Under the pieces are notes generated by a model. That model had not been told where the DNA came from, did not search any database, and worked only from the letters and a program-made list of their open reading frames with translations. From positions 1-9,972 of the forward strand of contig JACRTZ010000239.1 of NCBI GenBank assembly GCA_014304965.1: DNA of 9,972 nucleotides. Reading direction: 5' to 3'. This document shows, one piece after another, positions 1-6,062 of the stretch. Position 1 is the first letter of the stretch. Every line of letters begins with the position of its first letter. Made by a program: the position numbers and the translations under genes. The stretch is from Vulcanimicrobiota bacterium (lineage in GTDB: Bacteria > Vulcanimicrobiota > Vulcanimicrobiia > Vulcanimicrobiales > Vulcanimicrobiaceae).

Positions 1-2
1 GA

Positions 3-839
3 ATGATGATCAGTCGTTTGATGTTCGCGGCCTGCGCCGCGCTGTTGCTGGGCGCCGCGTCGCCGCCGCCGGCCGCGCGGAGCGGCACGCTGAGCGCCGC
101 CGCGCGCGGCGTTCTCGATGCGTACGTAAACGCTCTCGGTGCAGGTCGCTATGGCGACGCCTACGCGTTGTTGACGGCAGAAGAGCGGAAGTATTTCGGA
201 TCGCCCGCCAATTACGCGTCGACGTTTTCCGCCGATCGCCTCAAGATCGGCAAGTATAAGTTGCTGCGGGTTGAGGTCGTTCCGCCGAACGGCGTCGTGG
301 CCGTCGTCTCCGAAGACGTGCAATTCTTCGACCACGCTCATCAAGTGACGGCGACCGCGACCGCGCGCGTCGCGTACGGCCTGATCGACGAACACGGCAA
401 GATCCGCGTCAAAGATCCGTATCATCCCTGGCGCGCGGTGGCGCCCAAGAACGCGACGGCCGACGTTGACGGCTACCGCGTCACGATTCGCAAGCTTTCC
501 TTTTTTACCGGGCGGCTCGAAGTGCTGTTGACGTTCGCAAACCTTTCCGACGCGACCGTCACGGCGCTTCCCTACGGGCGCAGCGTCCTCAAAGATGACG
601 CGGGTCAAGTGCAGCGCCTGATCGCGACGAAAATCGCCGGGCTGACCGACAAGAATCTCTACCTGGGCTTGCGCCTTGCCGCGAGCGGCCAGTACACGGG
701 CGCCCTGACGTTCCTGACCGCCGACCGCTACGCGCCCAAGAGCCTGCAGCTGACGGTCGGCAAGATGCTCAAGGACGGGGGCGAGGAGCCCTTCGAGCTC
801 ACGCTGCCCGTGGTCCCGATCCCCCCGGCCGGCCAATAA
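3..839 (+). CDS. Exported protein with NTF2-like and DUF4352-like regions, function unknown
   Basis: The 278-residue product starts with a basic tip and a hydrophobic core (about residues 4-20), then a Pro/Ala-rich stretch, which is a typical Sec signal peptide. It is probably secreted or envelope-located. Residues ~35-147 read as an alpha+beta, NTF2-like domain (LDAYVNAL, then GDAYALLTAEERKYF, then beta strands ending in WRAVAP). Residues ~155-270 form a second beta-rich region (VTIRKLSFF, LEVLLTFANLSD, ALTFLTADRY) that resembles DUF4352-type immunoglobulin-like domains. Both assignments rest on pattern only, and no catalytic motif is visible. ATG codons at 3 and 6 both fit the signal peptide. 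The ribosome binding site would lie outside the window, and an upstream in-frame start cannot be excluded. The next gene lies about 144 bases downstream on the same strand. Function is unknown. Confidence 0.75.
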   Translation: MMISRLMFAACAALLLGAASPPPAARSGTLSAAARGVLDAYVNALGAGRYGDAYALLTAEERKYFGSPANYASTFSADRLKIGKYKLLRVEVVPPNGVVAVVSEDVQFFDHAHQVTATATARVAYGLIDEHGKIRVKDPYHPWRAVAPKNATADVDGYRVTIRKLSFFTGRLEVLLTFANLSDATVTALPYGRSVLKDDAGQVQRLIATKIAGLTDKNLYLGLRLAASGQYTGALTFLTADRYAPKSLQLTVGKMLKDGGEEPFELTLPVVPIPPAGQ

Positions 840-970
840 CGAGTCCGAGATACGGATTCCCGGCCCGCGCCGCCGTTCTTCAAGAGGAGACCGATAGGGC
901 CGGGGATAACACGCGGCACGTATCGGCGGCGGAACTTTCAGAAGGCCGTCGAGTCTTTTTCCGTGCCAAC

Positions 971-975
971 GGGAG
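971..975 (+). promoter_or_regulatory. Ribosome binding site of the lipoprotein gene
   Basis: GGGAG lies 8 bases upstream of the ATG at 984. This decides the start: the GTG at 963 would place the same motif inside the gene and would add seven residues ahead of a clean lipoprotein signal peptide. Confidence 0.6.
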
Positions 976-983
976 TCAATTTT

Positions 984-1622
984 ATGCGTCGTCTCGCCCT
1001 CTCGGTCATCGCCTCATGCGGCATCGCCATCATCGCTGCATGCGCGGGCCCGGGGACCGGTTTTTCCGGAACGCCCGGCAACAACACGACCGTGCCGGAT
1101 GCGATCGTTTTCCAAAACGGCTCCGCGGGAGTCAACGATTTCTTCGTCGCACCGAACGGCAACGCTCCGCTGCTGATTTCGGCAACAGGCGTCAGAGGCG
1201 CCGGTGTCGGTACGACGATCATACCCGACCTCGTTTTCCAGTGGTCGGCACAGTACGCTCCGGCCGGCACCACCTACGTGCGGACCGGTTCGCCGAACGG
1301 CAACGTGACCTGCGGAACGCCGCCGGTCGCCGCGACCTTCCCGATCAACTCGCTGCTCCAGCAGGGTAACGGCGGCGTTGCCTACGGTAGCCCGGCCTAC
1401 CAAGGCAGCAACTACACGCAACTGGCGTTCCAGCCGGGCAGCAACCCGCCAAACTACACGCAGCAAGCGTCGCAAATCTTCGTCGGACCTCCGACGTCGG
1501 GCGGCGGCCCCGTTCAGCCCACGCCGGCAACGACCGGGAACTACTGCATGTACATCACTGCAATCCATGGTCCGAGCGGACGCTCGGGCACCGTGCTCGT
1601 GGTCGTCGGCAACGGCCCTTAG
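984..1622 (+). CDS. Putative lipoprotein, function unknown
   Basis: A 212-residue protein begins MRRLALS, followed by a hydrophobic stretch and the lipobox-like I17-A18-A19-C20. Cys20 is therefore the likely lipidated residue, which anchors the protein to a membrane on the outer side. The mature part is rich in Gly, Asn, Thr, Pro and Gln and has alternating beta-type segments (DAIVFQNG, LVFQWSAQYAP, TVLVVVGNG). It carries only two further cysteines, C110 and C188, which could form a disulfide. The overall look is a single beta-sandwich, surface-exposed domain; I recognise no family. The start at 984 is chosen over GTG 963 because of the GGGAG at 971-975 and the signal peptide. The gene is followed 23 bases later by a strong hairpin, so it may be transcribed on its own. 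Confidence 0.75.
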   Translation: MRRLALSVIASCGIAIIAACAGPGTGFSGTPGNNTTVPDAIVFQNGSAGVNDFFVAPNGNAPLLISATGVRGAGVGTTIIPDLVFQWSAQYAPAGTTYVRTGSPNGNVTCGTPPVAATFPINSLLQQGNGGVAYGSPAYQGSNYTQLAFQPGSNPPNYTQQASQIFVGPPTSGGGPVQPTPATTGNYCMYITAIHGPSGRSGTVLVVVGNGP

Positions 1623-2301
1623 GAAGCACTCGGAACCACGTCATCCGAAGGGCCGCGCAAGCGGCTCTTCGCCGTTCTCGGGCCGTGACGGCATCTACGC
1701 GATCGTGGATGCCGCCGCGCTCGCCGAGCCCGAAGCGCTGCTCGACGCCGTGCTCGCGGCCGGCATCGGCGTCGTACAGTATCGAGCGAAGGCCGGCGTA
1801 GACCGTGCGCTCGTGCGCCGGCTGCATCGAGCGACGCGCGCCGCGGGCGCGCTGCTGATCGTCAACGACGACCTTGCGGCGGCACAGGACGCCGACGGCC
1901 TGCACGTCGGCCAAGAAGATCTCAGCAGGTTCGACGTCCGCGTTTTGCGCTCGGAATTGCGCGGCAAAGTGCTCGGAGTGTCGTGCGGCGACGCAAACGA
2001 AGCGCGTGCGGCGCAGGATGCGGGCGCGGATTACGTCGGGGTCGGCCCGTTCGCGGCGACGTCCGCCAAGGCCGACGCCGGCGCGCCGATCGGCGCTGAG
2101 GGCATCGCGCGCGTTGCGCGCGCCGTCGCGATTCCGGTCGTTGCCATCGGCGGAATTTCGTACGGCGAACTGGCGGCGGTTGCCGGTGCGGGCGCGCGAT
2201 TCGCCGCCGTCATATCGGCGCTGGTGCGCGGCGGCGAGTACGCGGCGAACGCTCGCGCGCTCGTCGCCGAGTGGCGTCGCGTAACGGGAAGGCGCGCGTG
2301 A
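1567..2301 (+). CDS. thiE: Thiamine-phosphate synthase ThiE (N-terminus unresolved)
   Basis: ThiE joins HMP pyrophosphate to the thiazole phosphate to give thiamine phosphate in the cytoplasm. The TIM-barrel signatures are present, numbered from ATG 1567: first strand GIYAIVD (42-48), pyrophosphate-binding Q71-x-R73-x-K75, N100-D101, GLHVGQEDL (111-119), GVSCGDANEA (137-146), DYVGVGPFAATSAKADA (155-171) and VVAIGGIS (191-198). The start is a problem. The only in-frame standard starts are ATG 1567, which overlaps the lipoprotein gene by 56 bases and adds ~40 residues, and GTG 1705, which would cut off the first beta strand. Neither has a Shine-Dalgarno. Homology places the true N-terminus near 1675-1693. 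The 3' end overlaps thiD (GTGA), so the pair is probably translationally coupled. The function is secure; the left boundary is not. Confidence 0.88.
   Translation: MVRADARAPCSWSSATALRKHSEPRHPKGRASGSSPFSGRDGIYAIVDAAALAEPEALLDAVLAAGIGVVQYRAKAGVDRALVRRLHRATRAAGALLIVNDDLAAAQDADGLHVGQEDLSRFDVRVLRSELRGKVLGVSCGDANEARAAQDAGADYVGVGPFAATSAKADAGAPIGAEGIARVARAVAIPVVAIGGISYGELAAVAGAGARFAAVISALVRGGEYAANARALVAEWRRVTGRRA
1646..1671 (+). terminator. GNRA-loop hairpin, candidate terminator after the lipoprotein gene
   Basis: Positions 1646-1656 (CGAAGGGCCGC) pair with 1661-1671 (GCGGCTCTTCG) around a GCAA loop at 1657-1660. That gives 11 base pairs with a single G-U at 1651/1666. It begins 23 bases after the lipoprotein stop codon. 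What follows (CCGTTCTCGG) is not a clean T-tract, so Rho-independent termination is uncertain. It could instead stabilise the mRNA 3' end or act in the leader of thiE. It also lies within the longest thiE reading frame, which bears on the thiE start. Confidence 0.4.
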
Positions 2302-3056
2302 GCGCCCCGTTCGTCTGCGTGATCGGCACGAGCGAACCGTGGAACGCCGCCGGACTCGGACGCGATCTGCTGACGCTTGCCGAATGCGGTGCGCGCGGCG
2401 TCTGCGTCGCCTGCGGCGTGTCCGCGCAAGACGGCGCCGGCGCGTTCGCGCTGCACGAGGTTGCAAGCGATCTGATCGAAGCGCAGTTTGACGCGCTTGG
2501 GGTTGCCCCGATCGCCGCATTCAAAGTGGGTGCGCTGGCGAGTGCGGCAACGATCGCGGCGGTCGGCCGCCGGTTGCAAGCCCCCGGCGTTCCGGTGGTA
2601 TACGATCCGGTGCTCGCAACGAGTGCGGGCGGCCGCTTCGCGCGCGAGGACGCCCTGCCGGCGATCCTTCGCGACCTCGTGCCACGCAGCACGCTCGTGA
2701 CGCCGAACGCTCGCGAGGCGGGCGAATTACTGGGCGCGCCGGTGCAGACGGTGCGGCAGATGGAAGAGGCCGCGCGCGCGCTCGTGGCACTCGGCGCCGC
2801 CGCGGCGCTCGTCACTGGCGGTGATCTCGTGGGCGACGAGGTAACCGACGTCCTCTACGACGGTGAAACGCTCGTCTATCGCCAGCCGCGAGTTGCCGGC
2901 GGCATGCGCGGAACGGGCTGCATGCTGTCCGCCGCGATTGCGGCCGCGCTTGCGGGCGGAGCGCCGCTGAGAACGGCGGTCGAGGGCGGGCGCGCGTTCG
3001 TGCGCGCCAAGTTGGAGCGCGCCGTCGCGGCCGGCGGCATGAGGCTCGCCGATTGA
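2298..3056 (+). CDS. thiD: Hydroxymethylpyrimidine (phosphate) kinase ThiD, divergent substrate loop
   Basis: A ribokinase-fold kinase of 252 residues, expected to phosphorylate HMP and HMP-P to HMP-PP, the substrate of ThiE encoded just upstream. Visible landmarks: Q44 in VSAQD (the HMP-contact Gln of ThiD), KVGAL (76-80), DPV (103-105), VTPNAREA (134-141), and the anion-hole/catalytic GTGC (205-208) followed by LSAAIAAALAGG. The usual first loop GTDPSGGAG reads T11-S-E-P-W-N-A-A-G19, the Lys of the usual VKGGH is T173, and the usual Met80 is Leu, so substrate detail may differ. Start GTG 2298 overlaps the thiE stop (GTGA) and has GGGAAGG at 2286-2292. An earlier in-frame ATG at 2271 would add nine residues with no family counterpart. 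Length fits the family. A related sugar or pyrimidine kinase is the alternative, made unlikely by the pairing with thiE. Confidence 0.85.
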   Translation: MSAPFVCVIGTSEPWNAAGLGRDLLTLAECGARGVCVACGVSAQDGAGAFALHEVASDLIEAQFDALGVAPIAAFKVGALASAATIAAVGRRLQAPGVPVVYDPVLATSAGGRFAREDALPAILRDLVPRSTLVTPNAREAGELLGAPVQTVRQMEEAARALVALGAAAALVTGGDLVGDEVTDVLYDGETLVYRQPRVAGGMRGTGCMLSAAIAAALAGGAPLRTAVEGGRAFVRAKLERAVAAGGMRLAD

Positions 3057-3075
3057 GTCCAATGAGCCCGTGCAG

Positions 3076-4074
3076 ATGACGACAACGAATTCAGGTGCGG
3101 GCGTGCGGCGCAGAATCATGTCCGGAATGCGCCCGACCGGACGCCTGCATTTGGGCCATCTCGTCGGTGCGCTCTCCCAATGGGTTGAGTTTTCGCGCAA
3201 CGACGAAACGTTTTTTGAAGTCGCCGATTTGCACGCGCTCACGACCGGCTACGAGGATACGGCGAATTTGCGCGACGTTGTCGTGGACAACGTGCTCGAC
3301 TGGCTTGCGGCCGGTGTGGATCCCGAGCGCTCGGTCATTTACGTGCAATCGCACGTACCTGAGATTTCCGAACTGAACTTGCTGCTGTCCATGATCGTAC
3401 CGGTCGCGTGGCTTACGCGCGTGCCGACGTACAAAGATCAGATCGAAGCCCTTGGCTCGGAGATCGCAACCTACGGCTTTCTTGGGTACCCGCTCATGCA
3501 GTTGTGCGACATCGCGGTGATGCGCGGCGACACCGTCCCGGTCGGGCGCGATCAGTTGCCGCATTTGGAGTTCGGACGCGAGGTGGTGCGGCGCTTCAAC
3601 CACCTCTACGGCCAAACGCTGGTCGAACCGCAAGCGACGCTGTCGGAATTTCCGGACGTTCCCGGTACCGACAACCGGAAGATGTCGAAATCCTACGGCA
3701 ACACGATCGATATCGCCGACGACGACGCGACGACTGCAAAAAAAGTGCGCTCGATGGTTACCGATCCCTTGAAAGTTCGGCGCGGCGATCCCGGCCGCCC
3801 GGAGATCTGTCCGGTTTGGGCGCTGCACCGCATCGTCAATGCGGAGCGCGTACCGTGGGTGGAGGAAGGCTGTCGCAGCGGCGCACTAGGATGCGTCGAT
3901 TGCAAGTCGGAGCTGGCAGTGAAGCTCAATGCGTTCATGGCGCCCGTGCGCGAGCGGCGCGCAAGCCTCGATGCGCGCGCCGTCGCGGCCATCTTGGAAT
4001 GCGGCGCTCAAAAAGCGCGCGCCGTCGCGAGCGGTACGCTCGCCGCGGTCAAGCGCGCGATGCATCTACCCTAG
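3076..4074 (+). CDS. trpS: Tryptophanyl-tRNA synthetase, iron-sulfur type cysteine motif
   Basis: A class Ic aminoacyl-tRNA synthetase that charges tRNA-Trp in the cytoplasm. The 332-residue length is normal. Motifs: SGMRPTGRLHLGH (16-28), with HLGH as the HIGH signature; VPVGRDQLPHLEFGREV (154-170); and an exact KMSKS at 202-206. The C-terminal helical domain holds C245, C266, C273 and C276, spaced C-x20-C-x6-C-x2-C in a CPVW...EGC...GCVDCK context. This is close to the C-x22-C-x6-C-x2-C [4Fe-4S] site known from Thermotoga maritima TrpRS. ATG 3076 is chosen; GTG 3070 is two codons earlier, and neither has a strong ribosome binding site. It lies 19 bases after thiD, so it probably shares the thiED transcript. 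Its TAG stop is half of a CTAG palindrome that also ends the convergent gene. Confidence 0.96.
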   Translation: MTTTNSGAGVRRRIMSGMRPTGRLHLGHLVGALSQWVEFSRNDETFFEVADLHALTTGYEDTANLRDVVVDNVLDWLAAGVDPERSVIYVQSHVPEISELNLLLSMIVPVAWLTRVPTYKDQIEALGSEIATYGFLGYPLMQLCDIAVMRGDTVPVGRDQLPHLEFGREVVRRFNHLYGQTLVEPQATLSEFPDVPGTDNRKMSKSYGNTIDIADDDATTAKKVRSMVTDPLKVRRGDPGRPEICPVWALHRIVNAERVPWVEEGCRSGALGCVDCKSELAVKLNAFMAPVRERRASLDARAVAAILECGAQKARAVASGTLAAVKRAMHLP

Positions 4075-4535
4075 CGCGACGTTTTCGCTCGTGCTTTCGC
4101 GCGCTCTTTGACGGCGCGCTCGCGCTCGACCGTCCCGGCGGCGATCGACTGCAATTTTTCTTCGGGCAGCGCGTCCATCACATACGCGACGAACGCGCTT
4201 ACGTCACGCTCGAGCTCGGCATCGATGCTCGTGAAGTTGAAGCACGCTTTGCCGTGTTTGCGCTTTTTGAGCGCCGGCGAAGCGCCGCTCATCAGCCCCG
4301 GATCGAAATAGACCGGCATGAGATGCAGCGACACGTAGCGCTTACGCGCTTCGAGCCAGGCTATGTAGAACGGGCGGCCGCGGGACAGATCGGTTTTTGC
4401 AAAAAGCGCGTAGCGGCCCGGCGTCGCCTCTTCGCGCAGCCGGCCGGCGTGCGGTTTGAGAACCGCCGTCAGGCGCTTGACGATCTCGGCGAAGTCCGTC
4501 GTCGTCTCGGCAGGGCGTTGCTTGCTTGCGGCCAT
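4071..4535 (-). CDS. Conserved hypothetical protein, YdhG/DUF1801-like
   Basis: A 154-residue soluble protein. The central part (about 15-125) has the pattern I associate with a small YdhG/DUF1801-like family: DFAEIVKRLTAVLKP, then RYALFAKT, PFYIAWLEARKRYVSLHLMPVY (56-76), then KRKHGKACFNF (91-101) followed by an acidic helix. No enzymatic role is established for the family and I assign none. The C-terminus is a basic Lys/Arg/Ala helix (ERAVKERAKARAKTSR). ATG 4535 is chosen because it starts shortly before the conserved part; a GTG at 4622 in the same frame would add 29 unstructured, Arg/Thr/Pro-rich residues. No good Shine-Dalgarno is visible at either. It is convergent with trpS and shares its stop palindrome. 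The family call is moderate; the reading frame is well supported by protein-like composition. Confidence 0.7.
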   Translation of the reverse strand: MAASKQRPAETTTDFAEIVKRLTAVLKPHAGRLREEATPGRYALFAKTDLSRGRPFYIAWLEARKRYVSLHLMPVYFDPGLMSGASPALKKRKHGKACFNFTSIDAELERDVSAFVAYVMDALPEEKLQSIAAGTVERERAVKERAKARAKTSR

Positions 4536-4860
4536 GCCCGCGGGGGTTCGCCACGGTTCGCGGCTCGTTTCTTTTCGTGGCTGGTTTGCCGTCCGGAACG
4601 ACCACTCGCCATGGGCTTCCACTCGACCGGCTCGGTCCGCCGCCTCCGCCTTGGCGCTCGCGGCCGCTCCGTCGGCTGCCGGCGGCGCACCGCCGCTCGA
4701 GGATCGGCGCGTCGTGCTTGGCGACGGGACGCCGTTTGCGACGGAAGCCGGGATCTTGCCCGTGGATACCGCGGTGTTCGATTTGCCGGGTCTCGCGCAA
4801 CTGCGTCTACACGACGGTCGGCTCGTTCACGACCGGCAACCAGACCTCGAGGGTATCTAG
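4534..4860 (+). CDS. Possible small ORF in the 4536-4856 gap, unrecognised
   Basis: The stretch between the DUF1801-like gene and the aminotransferase holds no recognisable gene. One plus-strand frame runs open to a TAG at 4858-4860 and, in its last ~80 codons, shows coding-like composition: by hand count about three quarters of third positions and just over half of second positions are G or C. Its C-terminal part (RRVVLGDGTPFATEAGI, then VFDLPGLAQLRLHDGRLVHD) looks more protein-like than the Arg-rich alternatives, faintly recalling the last strands of an NTF2/SnoaL-type domain. The start is unclear: ATG 4534 overlaps the divergent start at 4535, and TTG 4651 is an alternative. It could be a degraded remnant, or simply the promoter region of the minus-strand gene. 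Confidence 0.22.
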   Translation: MPAGVRHGSRLVSFRGWFAVRNDHSPWASTRPARSAASALALAAAPSAAGGAPPLEDRRVVLGDGTPFATEAGILPVDTAVFDLPGLAQLRLHDGRLVHDRQPDLEGI

Positions 4861-6047
4861 GGGCGAAAACCCGGTAACGCCTGCGCCATGCGCGCGAGCG
4901 CCGCTTCGATGAGCGGCATCGCGGTCGCGTACGACATGCGCAAATAGCCCGCGCCGGCCGGTCCGAACGACGATCCGCCGAGCGCCGCGACGCCGGCTTC
5001 TTCGAGCAGGTACGATGCGAGCGCGCGGTCGTCGCCGGTAATGCGCGTGACGTTAGGAAATACGTAGAAGGCGCCGGGCGGCACGACGCAACTGATGCCG
5101 GGCAGGGCGTTGAGGCCTGCGACGATCCGGTCGCGCCGGCGGCGAAATTCGTTCACCATGGCGAGCACCGGTTCGTCGGGCCCTTCGAGCGCCGCGATGC
5201 CCGCGCTTTGCACGAACGTGGCGGTGCACGAGTACGTGTTCTGTCCCATCAACGCAACGACTCGCGCGAGCGACGCGGGCATGATCGCATAGCCGAGCCG
5301 CCAGCCCGTCATGGCGTACGCTTTCGAGAAACCGTCGAGCACGACCGTGCGCTCGCGCATGCCGGGCACTGCGGCGATCGAAAAGAAATCAGCGTCGTAC
5401 ACGTTGCGGCAGTAGATTTCGTCCGAGACGACGGTGAAGTCGTGACGAATCGCGAGCTCCGCGATCGTTTCCAGATCGGCGCGGGTCAGCACGCCGCCGG
5501 TTGGATTGTGCGGCGAGTTGAGAATCAGCACTTTCGTTCGATCCGACACGGCCGCGGCCAGCTCGTCGAGGTCGAGCCGGAAACCGTACCGCTCGTAGAG
5601 CGGGATGCGAACCGGCTGCGCCTGCAGGTAGGCCGAGCACGACGCGTACGCGGGATACGCGGGATCGGCGAACACGACTTCGTCGCCGGGATCCACGAGC
5701 GAGCACAAGACGTTCCAGATCATCGGTTTGAGACCCGGACTCACGACGACTTCGTCCGCGCCGAAGGCCGGCGCGATGCCGCGGAAGCGCGACGCATAGG
5801 ATGCGATCGCTTCGCGGAAGGGCGCGATGCCGGCGGACGGCGTGTAGTGCGTTTGGTTCGCCTCGATGCCCGCGATGCCGGCGCGTTTGACGTGTTCGGG
5901 CGTGTCGAAGTCGGGTTCGCCGACGAAGAGCGAAACGATGTCCCGCCCTTGCGCTTGGAGTTCGCGAACCCGTGCGAGCGTTTCGAAGGCGCCTTCGGCG
6001 CCCAGACGACCCGCAGCGGCCGAGGTAGGAATCGTGGTTGCCAGCAT
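4857..6047 (-). CDS. Class I PLP-dependent aminotransferase
   Basis: A 396-residue fold-type I aminotransferase, expected to transfer amino groups between an amino acid and a 2-oxo acid using pyridoxal phosphate. Key residues: Y68 in THYTPSAGI, N181 in NSPHNPTGG (177-185), D209 and Y212 in SDEIYCRN, Schiff-base K242 in GFSKAYAMTGWRLGY (239-253), phosphate-contacting R250, and the carboxylate-binding R370 in YLRMSYA. The segment SPGLKPMIWNVLCSLVDPGDEV replaces the more usual GAKQAL-type helix start and points to an aspartate-aminotransferase-like subgroup; the substrate cannot be told from sequence. Start ATG 6047 fits the family, though no Shine-Dalgarno is visible. It lies 15 bases after mrdA on the same strand, so it probably rides on the mre operon as the last gene. 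Its TAG stop (4857-4859) sits in a CTAG shared with the uncertain plus-strand ORF. Confidence 0.93.
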   Translation of the reverse strand: MLATTIPTSAAAGRLGAEGAFETLARVRELQAQGRDIVSLFVGEPDFDTPEHVKRAGIAGIEANQTHYTPSAGIAPFREAIASYASRFRGIAPAFGADEVVVSPGLKPMIWNVLCSLVDPGDEVVFADPAYPAYASCSAYLQAQPVRIPLYERYGFRLDLDELAAAVSDRTKVLILNSPHNPTGGVLTRADLETIAELAIRHDFTVVSDEIYCRNVYDADFFSIAAVPGMRERTVVLDGFSKAYAMTGWRLGYAIMPASLARVVALMGQNTYSCTATFVQSAGIAALEGPDEPVLAMVNEFRRRRDRIVAGLNALPGISCVVPPGAFYVFPNVTRITGDDRALASYLLEEAGVAALGGSSFGPAGAGYLRMSYATAMPLIEAALARMAQALPGFRP

Positions 6048-6062
6048 GCGGCTGATTTCGGG

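Noticed and set aside
841..859. Hairpin GAGTCCG/CGGATTC just after the first gene
   Set aside because: Only 7 pairs with one G-U and no T-tract; too weak to call a terminator.
927..960. Stem CGGCGG/CCGTCG followed by TTTTT upstream of the lipoprotein gene
   Set aside because: Six pairs including a G-U, a 13-base loop, and a position 24 bases before the start codon; could be a weak terminator but is not supported well enough.
1623..1704. TPP riboswitch upstream of thiE
   Set aside because: The region is too short and shows no THI-box-like CTGAGA pattern; the only CTGAGA noticed nearby is inside thiD.
3057..3075. T-box or trp leader upstream of trpS
   Set aside because: Only 19 bases separate thiD from trpS, so there is no room.
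4074..4105. Inverted repeat AGCGCG/CGCGCT near the trpS stop as a terminator
   Set aside because: Six pairs with a long loop, inside the coding region of the convergent gene, and no T-tract.
3408..4877. Long plus-strand open frame across trpS and the minus-strand gene
   Set aside because: Arg-rich, low-complexity translation; a shadow of trpS and of the antisense of the next gene.
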